Source of the DNA: Halostella salina
GTDB taxonomy: Archaea; Halobacteriota; Halobacteria; Halobacteriales; Natronoarchaeaceae
DNA length: 64,000 nucleotides
NCBI RefSeq assembly: GCF_003675855.1
Contig: NZ_RCIH01000006.1
Location: 215,961-279,960 of the forward strand
Reading direction: 5' to 3'
The notes under the pieces: model-generated
Seen by the model: only the letters and a program-made list of their open reading frames with translations
The model's database searches: none
What the model was told of the DNA's origin: nothing
Part shown: positions 52,081 through 60,897 of the stretch, piece by piece
Layout: every line of letters starts with the position of its first letter
How positions within the stretch are numbered: the first letter of the stretch is position 1
Position numbers and translations under genes: made by a program

Positions 52081-52740
52081 TCACCGCCCGGCCAGTTCGG
52101 TCATCACGGCCGACTCGGCCTTCCGGAGGTGGTTCGACGCGGTGCTCTCGGCACAGCCGAGTTCGGCTGCCACGTCGGCGAGCGACGCAGTCCGCGGCAC
52201 GTCGTAGTAGCCAAGCGCCGCAGCGACCTCGACCGCCTCCGACTGCCGGGCGGTGAGCGCCCCGGCCAGCGTGGGCCGTCGCTCGTCGAACTCGCCGATC
52301 GCGTTCACCTGCACGTCGATGCCGTCGGGGAGGCCGTCCAGCATGGTCTGGATGTCCTCGCTCGCCCCGACGACAACCAGCCGCATCGCGGCCTCGCGGT
52401 CGTACACGATCGGCGGCACGACGACGAGGTCCAGCGCCGCGAACGCCGACCGCCACCGCCGGTCCTCGGCCCGCGTTTCCTGGCAGACGTAGACGTGAAA
52501 GGAGCCGTCGTCGACCGACGTGCAGTCGTACCACCGCACGGAGTCGACGCCGTCCATGGCCGCCTCGTAGCGGTCGCGGTCGCCCTCGACGTAGAACAGC
52601 GTGTACTCGATCTCCCGCTCCCGGAGCAGGTGCCACGCCCGAAGCTCCTCGCGCTCGACGGCGTCCCCCTCGCGGATGAACGTCTGCATCGGGTGGAGCA
52701 TCCCGTCGGGCTGGCGAAGCCGGACGTCGACGTAGTTCAC
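52081..52740 (-). CDS. Bat-type HTH_10 transcriptional regulator
   Basis: 219 residues. The N-terminal 150 residues form the bacterio-opsin-activator-like sensing domain (ERELR/AWHLLREREIEYTLF, FHVYVCQETRAEDRRWRSAF). The HTH_10 at 160-215 reads LTARQSEAVEVAAALGYYDV, then ASLADVAAELGCAESTASNH. These regulators control catabolic and stress genes and often the gene next door. The adjacent divergent gene here is a truncated P450, which could have been its target. Confidence 0.87.
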   Translation of the reverse strand: MNYVDVRLRQPDGMLHPMQTFIREGDAVEREELRAWHLLREREIEYTLFYVEGDRDRYEAAMDGVDSVRWYDCTSVDDGSFHVYVCQETRAEDRRWRSAFAALDLVVVPPIVYDREAAMRLVVVGASEDIQTMLDGLPDGIDVQVNAIGEFDERRPTLAGALTARQSEAVEVAAALGYYDVPRTASLADVAAELGCAESTASNHLRKAESAVMTELAGR

Positions 52741-52784
52741 GCCCGCACGTCGGGAGCCGGGGGACTAAACGGTGCCGACCGCGC

Positions 52785-52793
52785 TTATAAATC
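52785..52793 (+). promoter_or_regulatory. TATA element near the P450 remnant
   Basis: CTTATAAAT lies about 55 nt before the P450 ATG at 52847, giving a short 5' leader. The region is shared with the divergent bat-type regulator, so the P450 promoter was probably regulated by it. Confidence 0.4.
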
Positions 52794-52846
52794 GGCTAGC
52801 CACACCGACAGAACCGGCTTGGACCGCGGCGGCGTATCGATCACCA

Positions 52847-53545
52847 ATGAGTTCCTCCAGCCAGACCGGCAGCGCGGACGCGGCGGGCGACGACGGCGAC
52901 GCCAGGGGCGACGACGGGCGCGGTGGGTTCCCGCCCGGCCCGTCCGGGCTCCCGCTGCTCGGGAACACCCACCAGTTCGTCCGTGACCCCCACGGGTTCT
53001 ACGAGACGCTGGCCGAGCACGGCGACGTGGTCGGCTACAGCGTCGCCGGACAGGACATGGTGACGGTGCTCCATCCCGACCACGTGGAGCGCGTGCTCGT
53101 CACCGACGCCGACAGGTACGGCAAGTGGCAGCTACAGGATTTCGGGACGGAGTTCGCGCCGAACGGGCTCCTGTTCACGGAGGGCGAGCAGTGGCGCGAG
53201 CAGCGAACCACCGCCCAGCCGGCGTTCCAGCTGGACCGCGTGCGGGCGTACGGCGACCGGATGACGGCGTTCGCCCGCGAGATGGTCGCGGAGTGGAGCG
53301 ACGGCGACAGCGTCGTCGCCAACGAGCGGTTCTCCGACCTCACGCTCCGGATCCTCGCCGACTCGCTGTTCGACGTGGACGTCGACGCCGACGGCCGGGG
53401 CGAGGCGATCACCCGCGCCGCCGCCGAACTGAACCGTCGGGCCGACTCGTCGAGCGCGACTGCGTTCATCCCCGAATGGGTCCCGACGCCGTCGAACCGC
53501 CGATTCCGGCGCGCACAGGACGATTTCGCCGACGCCGTCGACGAC
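52847..53545 (+). pseudogene. Cytochrome P450, 3' half deleted
   Basis: About 233 codons of an intact P450 N-terminal half: FPPGPSGLPLLGNTHQFVRD, then MVTVLHPDHVERVLVTDADR, then LLFTEGEQWREQRTTAQPAF and FIPEWVPTPSNRRFRRAQDD. The I-helix, ExxR and haem Cys are missing. After DAVDD near 53545 the frame enters the antisense of an NSS transporter gene and reads through to a stop at 53740, so a chimeric product of 297 residues is possible but would lack haem binding. The break is a clean deletion junction with microhomology; see the transporter entry. Confidence 0.85.
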
Positions 53546-54442
53546 CCGACCGCCCGGGAGCGTCGCGAACGCGCTGGCGAGGCTGACGAACAGCGCGCCC
53601 GGGCCGCTCCCGCCGACCGGCAGGTCGCCGGCGAACAGGAGCGGGAACACGACCAGCCCCGCGACGACGCCGACGAGCGTGTTCAGCACGGCGATCGTCG
53701 TGCCGTCGGCCGGGAGCGACCGGTCCTCGCCGATGTATGAGGCGTAGGTGATCATCGTCCCCGCGCCGACCGAGAGGGTAAACAGCGCCTGCCCGAGCGC
53801 CGCGCCGAGCACCGACGCGAAGTTCGCACGGAGGTAGGCCAGATCGAAGGCGAGGAAGTACTCGAACCCGCCGCCGGCACCGGGCAGCGTCGCCGCCCAC
53901 GCGGCGAGGCCGACCAGCAGGGCGGCGATGGCGGGCATCATCACCTTCGTCGCCAGTTCGATGCCGCGTCGGACGCCCGCGAGGACGATGCCGGCGGTCA
54001 TGAGCAGGAAGATGACCTGATACACGACGGCCGACGGCCCGAAGGAGACGGCGTCGAAGTACGCCCCCGGCGCGTCGAAGTACGTGCCGCCCGCGCTGGC
54101 GACGAGATAGCGGAGGATCCACCCGCCGACGACGCTGTAGAACGACAGCAGGAGGACGGTCGTGGCGACGGGCAGCAGGCCGACGATCCCCCACCGGTCG
54201 GAGTCGGACAGGGAGGCCAGCGCGCCGACCGGGTTGCGCCGCGACCGGCGACCGATGACGAACTCCGCGAGCAGGCCCGGGACGCCGACGGAAAGCACCA
54301 GCGCGAGGTACACCAGCAGGAACGCGCTCCCGCCGTTCTCCGCCGTCATCCAGGGGAACCGCCAGACGTTCCCCAGGCCGACGGCGCTCCCGACCGCCGC
54401 GAGGATGAAGCCCGTCCGCGTCGTCCACGATTCGCGTGTCAC
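53540..54442 (-). pseudogene. NSS sodium-dependent transporter, C-terminal part deleted
   Basis: 301 codons from a GTG start (VTRESWTTRTGFILAAVG, then SAVGLGNVWRFPWMTAENGG) of a neurotransmitter:sodium symporter. Recognisable up to SAFATLPGGRVV, in the region of transmembrane helix 7-8 when aligned with the full-length paralogue at 57373. Then the reading frame passes into antisense P450 DNA and runs on to 53132. The deletion removed the last third of this gene together with the last half of the convergent P450 gene. The overlap 53540-53545 (GACGAC) fits both ends. Confidence 0.85.
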
Positions 54443-54569
54443 TGGGAACCACTCACCCGGGGCGACAAAAGAGCGTTGCGAATTCCGAGGTGTCGGGCGA
54501 AAAACTACACGAACGTCGGGGAACACAGCGGCGCGGCGGTGCCGACTGGGCGTTCGTGCGCCGATCGCC

Positions 54570-55724
54570 TCACCACTCGGCGACGCTACCGTCGTCGTGC
54601 CGCCAGACCGGGTTGTGCCAGTCCACGTCGCCGGCGCGCTCGCGGAGGACGGCCTCGTCGACCTCGACGCCGAGGCCGGGCCCGTCGGGCAGGTCGACGT
54701 AGCCGTCGTCGTAGTCGAACACGGAGGGGTCGGCGAGGTAGTCCAGTACGTCGCTGGTCTCGTTGTAGTGGATGTCGAGGCTCTGCTCCTGGATCAGCGC
54801 GTTCGGCGCGACGGCGTCGACCTGGATGCACGACGCCAGCGCGACCGGGCCGAGCGGGCAGTGCGGAGCCATCGCCACGTCGTACGCCTCAGCCATCGCT
54901 GCGATCTTCTTGACCTCGGTGATCCCGCCGGCGTGCGAGAGGTCCGGCTGGATCACGCCGACGGCGCCCCCCTCGAACACCTCCTTGAAGTCCCACCGCG
55001 AGTACATCCGTTCGCCGGTGGCGATGGGTGCCGAGGTGTGTGCCGCCAGCTTCGGGAGGAACTCGTTGTGTTCCGGCAGCACCGGCTCCTCGATGAAGAA
55101 GGGGTCGTACTCCTCCAGCGCGACCGCGAGGCGCTTTGCCATCGTCTTCGACGCGCGGCCGTGGAAGTCGACGGCCACGTCCACCTCGTCGCCGACGGCC
55201 TCGCGGACCTGTCGGAGGCGGTCGGCCGCGTCGTCGACGACGGCGGGCGTGTCGTTACGCCGGAGCGCGGGCGTGGCGTTCATTTTCAGCGCCGTGAACC
55301 CGGCGTCGACCTTCGCCTTCGCCTGCTCGGCGACGTCTTCGGGTTCGTCGCCGCCGACCCACTGGTAGACGCGGACGCGGTCCCGCGCTTTCCCGCCGAG
55401 CAGTTCGTAGACGGGCGCGCCGAAGCGCTTGCCCTTGATGTCCCAGAGCGCCTGGTCGATGCCCGCGATGGCGCTCATCAGCACCGGGCCGCCGCGGTAG
55501 AAACCGCCCCGATACATCGTCTGCCAGTGGTCCTCGATGTCGGCCGGGTCCTCGCCGACGAGGTAGCCCTCCAGCAGTTCCTCGACGGCGGCGCGGACGG
55601 TGTGTGCCCGGCCCTCGACGACCGGTTCGCCCCACCCGACGACGCCGTCGGCCGTCTCCAGTCGGAGGAACAGCCAGCGCGGCGGCACCTCGTACAGGTC
55701 GTAGTCGACGATGCGGCCGGTCAC
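54570..55724 (-). CDS. dgoD: D-galactonate dehydratase-like enolase-superfamily enzyme
   Basis: 384 residues, mandelate racemase/enolase superfamily. The family blocks are present: PPRWLFLRLETADGVVGWGE, YRGGFYRGGPVLMSAIAGID, RVYQWVGGDEPEDV, the metal ligands Asp/Glu in VAVDFHGRAS, IEEPVLPEHNEFLPKL and ATGERMYSRWDFKE, and the active-site His-containing MAPHCPLGPVALASCIQVDA. The resemblance to DgoD is very close in these blocks. It converts galactonate to 2-keto-3-deoxygalactonate in sugar-acid catabolism. No partner sugar genes are adjacent. Confidence 0.88.
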   Translation of the reverse strand: MTGRIVDYDLYEVPPRWLFLRLETADGVVGWGEPVVEGRAHTVRAAVEELLEGYLVGEDPADIEDHWQTMYRGGFYRGGPVLMSAIAGIDQALWDIKGKRFGAPVYELLGGKARDRVRVYQWVGGDEPEDVAEQAKAKVDAGFTALKMNATPALRRNDTPAVVDDAADRLRQVREAVGDEVDVAVDFHGRASKTMAKRLAVALEEYDPFFIEEPVLPEHNEFLPKLAAHTSAPIATGERMYSRWDFKEVFEGGAVGVIQPDLSHAGGITEVKKIAAMAEAYDVAMAPHCPLGPVALASCIQVDAVAPNALIQEQSLDIHYNETSDVLDYLADPSVFDYDDGYVDLPDGPGLGVEVDEAVLRERAGDVDWHNPVWRHDDGSVAEW

Positions 55725-55893
55725 GGCCGGGCACCTCCACTCGGGGCGCTTGTCGCGTGCGTTCCCGCCGTCGGTCCCGGCTGAGTGGGTCGGTCGGTCA
55801 TGGTTCGGCGTGGTCGGCCCGCGTCAAAGAAGGTCCCGTTTCCCGCGGCGCTCACGCCCGGTGTGCCGCGACGCGTCGGCGTCACAACCACGG

Positions 55894-56283
55894 TCAGTCC
55901 TCGTCGGCGGTCAACGCCGCCGCCGGGGCTGGCTGCGTCGAGAGGTGCGTGTCCCCGAAGCCGGATTCGAACTTGAGTCCGTACCCGAACAGCCGGTCCG
56001 CGCCGATGTGGCCCGTCCACACGAGCGCGACGAGCAGGGCGAACCGCGTCTCCGTCGCGACGCCGACCGCCCCGAGCGCCAGCGGTACCGTGTACGTGTG
56101 CACCGCGTTGTACAGGCGACTGCCGGTCCGCGGCCCCGCGAGATACCCGAGCATCGACAGGTCCGGTGCCAGCGCGAGCGCCAGCAGCAGCCAGACCGGC
56201 CCGTCGAGGAGCGACAGATAGCCGGCCACCGACAGTCCGAGTACGACCCCACCCTCGACCCGCAGCAGCGTTCGCGGTTCCAT
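55894..56283 (-). CDS. DUF4260 membrane protein
   Basis: 129 residues with about four membrane helices. ALALAPDLSMLGYLAGPRTG, then SRLYNAVHTYTVPLALGAVG and TGHIGADRLFGYGLKFESGF are the DUF4260 hallmarks (Asp, His and Asp residues within helices). The role is unknown; the layout resembles other membrane-embedded metal-binding proteins. Divergent from the phosphoesterase gene. Confidence 0.87.
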   Translation of the reverse strand: MEPRTLLRVEGGVVLGLSVAGYLSLLDGPVWLLLALALAPDLSMLGYLAGPRTGSRLYNAVHTYTVPLALGAVGVATETRFALLVALVWTGHIGADRLFGYGLKFESGFGDTHLSTQPAPAAALTADED

Positions 56284-56431
56284 GTGCGTACGGACGCCGG
56301 GAACGCCCTTAACCGGAGCCGACGGGCTCCGGAAAGGTGTCTGCCGGCACAACCGTACAACCCGATGGACCGGCTGCGGTCGTCGCTCCGGAGGACAAGA
56401 ACTACCACCCGAACGGTCGACGTACCAACCG

Positions 56432-57343
56432 ATGGCCCAGCGCTTCCTCGTCTTCGGCGACCACCACGGCGACACGGAGTCACTGGAACGGTTGCTCGAC
56501 GACACCGAGGGCGAACGGTTCGACTTTGCCGTCCATGTCGGCGACTTCACCGACGCGATGCGCGAGGACAGGGCGACGGCGGCCGAGCAGCTCCGGGCGG
56601 TCGAACCGTACCTCGAAACGGTCGCCGACCGGACGCGGCACGACCTCGTCTGGGTGTACGGCAACCGGGACTACTTCGGCGACTTCGACTACGACCTCGA
56701 CGTCGGGACGCGCGTTCCCGACGAGGGGACGGTCACCGTCGGCGGCCAGCGGTTCGCGAACTCGCCGGCGGCCGTCGAGTCGGACGTTATCCTCGTCACG
56801 CACATGGAGACCTGGCGGCTGCTGGACCACTTCGACGGCCGGGCGCACTTCTGCGGCAACACCCACCTCGGCCGGTCGAAGGGCCGCCGGGTCAACTCCG
56901 CGTTCCTCCAGTACACCCACCGGGAGACGGGGGAGCAGTCGTTCGGCGGCTACGTCGTCGTCGAGGTGGACGACGCCCCGCCGTTCGACGTCGACGTGCG
57001 GCGGATCGGCACGCTCGACCGGATCGACTGCGAGCGCCACGGCGAGCGCGGTGTCCAGTTCCACGCGGCGTTCGACGGCTGCATGTACTGCGCCGAACCG
57101 ACGATCCTCATGCGCGAGCTGGCCGCTTCGGCGTTCTACGGGCTCACGCACGACGCCGACCGCGACGCCGTCGCCGACGGCGCGCTCGTCGACTACGCGG
57201 TCGACCTGTGGGACGACCCGCCGGACGGGTTCCGGGACGAGTTCGCGGCGTACCTCGACGACATCGAAGACGACCGATACGCCCCGCTCGCGCGAACGGA
57301 GGGCGGGAACCTCGTCGTCGCGGCGGAGAGCTACGCGTACTGA
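56432..57343 (+). CDS. Metallophosphoesterase-like protein
   Basis: 303 residues. Calcineurin-like motifs in order: FGDHHGDTESL (GDxHG), HVGDFTD (GDxxD), YGNRDYF (GNxD, close to GNHD), VTHMETWRL and GNTHLGRSKGRRV (GxTHxG-like). A C-terminal 90-residue region contains a CMYCAEP Cys pair. Phosphatase or cyclic-nucleotide phosphodiesterase activity is likely. The start MAQRFLVFGDH at 56432 is chosen over a longer in-frame extension that lacks protein-like sequence. Confidence 0.82.
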   Translation: MAQRFLVFGDHHGDTESLERLLDDTEGERFDFAVHVGDFTDAMREDRATAAEQLRAVEPYLETVADRTRHDLVWVYGNRDYFGDFDYDLDVGTRVPDEGTVTVGGQRFANSPAAVESDVILVTHMETWRLLDHFDGRAHFCGNTHLGRSKGRRVNSAFLQYTHRETGEQSFGGYVVVEVDDAPPFDVDVRRIGTLDRIDCERHGERGVQFHAAFDGCMYCAEPTILMRELAASAFYGLTHDADRDAVADGALVDYAVDLWDDPPDGFRDEFAAYLDDIEDDRYAPLARTEGGNLVVAAESYAY

Positions 57344-57372
57344 AGGCGGGCACGGGTCCGCTCGCGCGCCGG

Positions 57373-58716
57373 TCAGACCAGCGGGATCGCCGGCGCGGGA
57401 TAGATCGACGTGACGCCGAGGTAGAGGGTGGCGAACACGCCGAGCAGGACGAACGTCCGGACCGACCAGAGCCACGCGACCGCGAACGTCTCGCCGCCAC
57501 CGGTGCCCTTCTTGATCTCGTCGACGGCCTCCGGGCCGTACACCCACCCGACGAAGATCACGCCGAGCAGGACCGAAACGGGCAGCAGGACCTGATACGC
57601 CAGCGTGTCAAACCAGGTGAGCCACGCGGTGTTCCACGCCGACAGCGTCCCGAGGGCAAAGAGCGCGCCGGCGAAGCCGAAGGCGACCTTCGCGCGGTCG
57701 AACCCGTAGTTGTCGACGAGATACGCCGTCACGACTTCGAGCAGGCTGATCGCCGAGGACAGCGCGGCGATGAGGACGACGAGGAAGAACACGACGCCGA
57801 GCGCGCGGCCGGCCATCCCGAGGTTGCCGAAGGCCTGCGCGACGGAGACGAACAGCGCGCCGGCCCCGCCACCGGCTGCGGCGTCCGGAACGCTGCCGAA
57901 CTGGACGAACAGCAGCGGGATGACCACAAGCCCCGCGAGCAGCCCGACGAACGTGTTCAGCACGACGATGAGGCCGCCGTCGGCCGGCAGGCTGTCGTCC
58001 TCGCTCAGGTAGGAGGCGTAGGTGATCATCGCGCCCATCCCGAGCGACAGCGAGAAGAAGGCCTGGCTGACCGCGAACGGCACGACGTTGCCGAGGTTGT
58101 TCGCCAGGTACTCGAAGTCCGGCGAGAGGTAGAAGCCGTACGCCGGCCCCGCGCCGTCGAGCGTGAACGCGTACGCCGCGAGCCCGACGAGGATGACGAC
58201 GATGGAGGGGACCATCACCTTCGTCGCGCGCTCGATGCCGTCCTCGATCCCGAACGCGACGATCGCGGCGGTAAGCCCCATGAACACGGCGTGGAAGGCG
58301 ATCGCCTCCCACCCGACCGACACCGCGCCGAAGTACTCGCCCGCCTGACCGAAGTACGCGCCCGTCGCGCTGCCGATGACGTAGCGGATCACCCAGCCGC
58401 CGACGACGCTGTAGTACGAGAGGATCCACAGGCCGGTGAACAGCCCCAGCGCGCCGACGACCGTCCAGCCCGGCTTGCCGAGGCGTTTGAACGCCTCCAC
58501 CGCGTTGATCTCCGCCCGCCGCCCGACGACGAACTCGCCGAGGATCGCCGGCAGGCCGATCAGGACGGCGGCGAGCAGGTAGACGAACACGAACGCCGCG
58601 CCGCCGTTCGTGGCTGTTTTGAACGGGAACTGCCAGATGTTCCCCAGTCCGACCGCGCTGCCGACCGCCGCGAGGATGAACCCGAGGCGGGTCCCCCAGG
58701 CTTCGCGTTGTGCCAT
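57373..58716 (-). CDS. NSS (SLC6-type) sodium-dependent transporter
   Basis: 447 residues, complete, 11-12 membrane helices. The sodium and substrate site of helix 1 is in FILAAVGSAVGLGNIWQFPF. Segment FSLSLGMGAMITYASYLSED (helix 6-7 region) and FLVVLIAALSSAISLLEVVT (helix 8) complete the Na sites. Substrates are usually amino acids. It is the intact paralogue of the damaged copy at 53540. The stop lies 30 bp after the convergent phosphoesterase stop. Confidence 0.92.
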   Translation of the reverse strand: MAQREAWGTRLGFILAAVGSAVGLGNIWQFPFKTATNGGAAFVFVYLLAAVLIGLPAILGEFVVGRRAEINAVEAFKRLGKPGWTVVGALGLFTGLWILSYYSVVGGWVIRYVIGSATGAYFGQAGEYFGAVSVGWEAIAFHAVFMGLTAAIVAFGIEDGIERATKVMVPSIVVILVGLAAYAFTLDGAGPAYGFYLSPDFEYLANNLGNVVPFAVSQAFFSLSLGMGAMITYASYLSEDDSLPADGGLIVVLNTFVGLLAGLVVIPLLFVQFGSVPDAAAGGGAGALFVSVAQAFGNLGMAGRALGVVFFLVVLIAALSSAISLLEVVTAYLVDNYGFDRAKVAFGFAGALFALGTLSAWNTAWLTWFDTLAYQVLLPVSVLLGVIFVGWVYGPEAVDEIKKGTGGGETFAVAWLWSVRTFVLLGVFATLYLGVTSIYPAPAIPLV

Positions 58717-58811
58717 GTGTGTCGCCGTCTCAACGATGACGCGGAAAACGGCTTGCCATTCGGTAGCGTTTTGCTGGTCGTTAGCGAACGACAGCCGACG
58801 GCGGTCGGCGC

Positions 58812-58827
58812 GTGATATTCATGCTTC
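58812..58827. repeat. 16-nt boundary repeat of the hairpin array (left copy)
   Basis: GTGATATTCATGCTTC matches 58984-58999 (GTGAAATTCATGCTTC) at 15 of 16 positions. The right copy is the 3' arm of hairpin 3 and contains the SDR stop codon. Confidence 0.75.
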
Positions 58828-58834
58828 AACCGAA

Positions 58835-58882
58835 GCGTAGCTCTCTCGGCCTCGTATTCACTCGGCCGTGTGAGAGCTACGC
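58835..58882. repeat. Hairpin 1 of array
   Basis: Perfect 11-bp outer stem GCGTAGCTCTC / GAGAGCTACGC, inner CGGCC / GGCCG stem and a 12-nt loop TCGTATTCACTC. Confidence 0.8.
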
Positions 58883-58888
58883 AGCAAC

Positions 58889-58942
58889 GAAGCCTGATTC
58901 TCGCGGCCTCACACCTGTTCGGCCGTGCGAGAATCAGGCTTC
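58889..58942. repeat. Hairpin 2 of array
   Basis: Perfect 16-bp outer stem (GAAGCCTGATTCTCGC with its complement), inner CGGCC / GGCCG stem and a 12-nt loop TCACACCTGTTC. Confidence 0.85.
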
Positions 58943-58944
58943 AT

Positions 58945-59000
58945 CGAAGCATGAATTTCGTGGGCTCGCATCGGCTCGCCCATGTGAAATTCATGCTTCG
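58945..59000. repeat. Hairpin 3 of array, at the SDR stop codon
   Basis: Perfect 15-bp outer stem (CGAAGCATGAATTTC with its complement), inner TGGGC / GCCCA stem and a 12-nt loop TCGCATCGGCTC. The SDR stop codon at 58991-58993 lies in the right arm. Confidence 0.85.
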
Positions 59001-59701
59001 CCGTACACGGGCACCGCGGCCCCGCTCGTCACGCTCGCGCCGTCGCTCGACAGGAACGCGACCACGTCCGCGATGTCGGCCGGGTCGACCCACGACTCGT
59101 GGTCGGCGTCGGGCATCATCTCGCGGTTCATCGGCGTGTCGATGACGCTCGGCATGATGGCGTTGGCGCGCAGGTCACCCTCGTTTTCCTCCGCAATCGT
59201 CTCGGTGAGGATCCGGATCCCCGCCTTCGAGATGCGGTAAGGGCCGTCGCCCTCGCCGCCCTCCAGCGAGGAGCGGGCGCTGACCGAGACGATCGCGCCG
59301 TCGTGTTCCCGGAGGTGGGGGATCAGGTGCTTCGAGGCGAGGAACGCCGACTTCAGGTTCACGTCCATGAGGAAGTCGAACTCGGCGATGTCGGTCTCCT
59401 CGATCGGCGTGCCGCCGCGCCACGTCCCGGCGATGTTCGCCAGAGCATCGACGCGACCGTGGTCGTCGACGATGTCCGCGACCGTCGTCTCGACGGCGGT
59501 CTCGTCGGTCAGGTCCGCCTCGTAGAAGTGCGTGTCGTCGTCGGGGTCGAGCTGTGCGTCCTCGTCGTCGGGCGCGACCACGTCCAGCGCGCACACCGTC
59601 GCCCCGGCGTCGCGGAACCGGTCGACGACCGCGCTGCCGAGCGCGCCGCTCGCACCGGTGACCACCGCCACGCGACCGTCGAAGTCGAAACTCACGGACA
59701 T
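58991..59701 (-). CDS. Short-chain dehydrogenase/reductase
   Basis: 236 residues. TGASGALGSAVVDRF cofactor loop, Asp at ALDVVAPDD for NAD(H), NIAGTW in place of NNAG, catalytic VSARSSL, and PYRISKAGIRIL for the Tyr-Lys pair. Substrate unknown. The gene ends GAAVPVYGEA and its TGA lies in the arm of a long hairpin, so the transcript would carry a heavily structured 3' end. It follows an MDR gene on the same strand with 61 bp between. Confidence 0.85.
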   Translation of the reverse strand: MSVSFDFDGRVAVVTGASGALGSAVVDRFRDAGATVCALDVVAPDDEDAQLDPDDDTHFYEADLTDETAVETTVADIVDDHGRVDALANIAGTWRGGTPIEETDIAEFDFLMDVNLKSAFLASKHLIPHLREHDGAIVSVSARSSLEGGEGDGPYRISKAGIRILTETIAEENEGDLRANAIMPSVIDTPMNREMMPDADHESWVDPADIADVVAFLSSDGASVTSGAAVPVYGEA

Positions 59702-59762
59702 ACGTGTCGAAAGGGTCGCTGCGCGAATAAAGCCGGGGGGCCGGCTCCGGCGCTCCGGGCCG

Positions 59763-60719
59763 CTACGGCTCGACGACGAGCTTGCCGAAGACGCTGTCCT
59801 CCAGCACGGCGCGGTGGGCCTCCCCGACCTCGTCCAGCCCGTACACCCCGTCGACCTCCGCGGTGAGGTCGCCCTCGGTCAGCAGCACGGCGAGGCGGTC
59901 GAGCACCGTCGAGATGTCGGGCGTGTTGAACATGCTCATCAGGTGGACCCGAAGCTCCTTGGCGCGGGCAGCCGGCGTGTTCGAGAAGCCGCTCTCGGCG
60001 CTGTTGCCGCCGATCCCGACGATGCGGGCGTTCTGTGCGGCCACGTCGGCGTCGAACTGCAGGTAGTCGTCGAGCCGATGGTCGAGGATCACGTCGGGCT
60101 CGCCGGCTGCGGTCACGGCGTCGGCCAGGTCGTCCCGGGCGTAGTCGATGGCCGTGTCGGCACCCAGCTTTTCGAGGCGGTCGTGGTACTCCGGCGCGGC
60201 GGTCGTCGTGACCTGTGCGCCCGCGGCCGCTGCGATCTGGACGGCCGCGTGGCCGACGCCGCCGCTCCCGCCGTGGACGAGACAGCGTTCGGCCGGCTCC
60301 AGGTCGGCGTGGTCCACGAGCGCCCGCCACGCGGTGACGCCGACGACGCCGACGCCCGCACCCTCGCGGGCGCTCGCCCCTCTCGGGAGGTGTGCGATCC
60401 GGTCCGTCGGCGCGACGGCGAACTCCGCGCAGGACCCTTGCCGGTCGTTGCCGAGTCCAGTGCCGAACACCCTGTCGCCCGGTTCGAACCCGTCGACGCC
60501 CTCGCCGACCGCCGTCACCTCGCCGGCGAAGTCGGACCCGGGGGTCATCGGCAGTTCCGCGGGCTGGTACGACCCCTCGCGGAAGTACGTATCGACGGGG
60601 TTGACCGCCGCTGCCTCGACCGCGATCAGTACCTCCCCCTGCCCCGGTTCGGGCCGCGGCACGTCGTCGACCTGCAGTACGTCCCGTCCGCCGTGTTCGT
60701 GATAGCGAACTGCTCGCAT
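59763..60719 (-). CDS. MDR-family quinone/enone reductase
   Basis: 318 residues. MRAVRYHEHGGRDVLQVDDV at the start, AAVNPVDTYFREG GroES segment, HGGSGGVGHAAVQIA NADPH Rossmann loop, and GLDEVGEAHRAVLEDSVFGK at the end. No zinc ligands. A paralogue of the gene at 25902. It is the first gene of a possible pair with the SDR downstream. Confidence 0.87.
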   Translation of the reverse strand: MRAVRYHEHGGRDVLQVDDVPRPEPGQGEVLIAVEAAAVNPVDTYFREGSYQPAELPMTPGSDFAGEVTAVGEGVDGFEPGDRVFGTGLGNDRQGSCAEFAVAPTDRIAHLPRGASAREGAGVGVVGVTAWRALVDHADLEPAERCLVHGGSGGVGHAAVQIAAAAGAQVTTTAAPEYHDRLEKLGADTAIDYARDDLADAVTAAGEPDVILDHRLDDYLQFDADVAAQNARIVGIGGNSAESGFSNTPAARAKELRVHLMSMFNTPDISTVLDRLAVLLTEGDLTAEVDGVYGLDEVGEAHRAVLEDSVFGKLVVEP

Positions 60720-60838
60720 GTCTTTCCCCACTGGCGGTGCGGGCAAAAGTGTGTCGTGGCGGCGTACATGTAGGAATGGATAGACAAAAACGGTGCGGGG
60801 GAGCGCCTCAGTGGTGGACCGCCATATAAAGCTGGGTG

Positions 60839-60855
60839 CGTCTCAGCGCGTGAGA
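60839..60855. promoter_or_regulatory. Shared palindromic operator, copy 2
   Basis: CGTCTCAGCGCGTGAGA is identical to 10463-10479. It ends 43 nt before the SdpI-like start codon, just upstream of a TTAGTACC box that may be the TATA element. Confidence 0.6.
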
Positions 60856-60897
60856 GTGCGGGAAGCGCCTTAGTACCGGGACCGAGAATCGGCGACC

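Noticed and set aside
55711..58815. 1034-codon open frame on the plus strand
   Set aside because: It runs antisense to the DUF4260 and NSS genes and out of frame with the phosphoesterase gene. The translation is Arg-rich with no domain.
58812..59000. CRISPR-like array
   Set aside because: The units are palindromes with different stems and no constant repeat/spacer pattern, and no cas genes are near.
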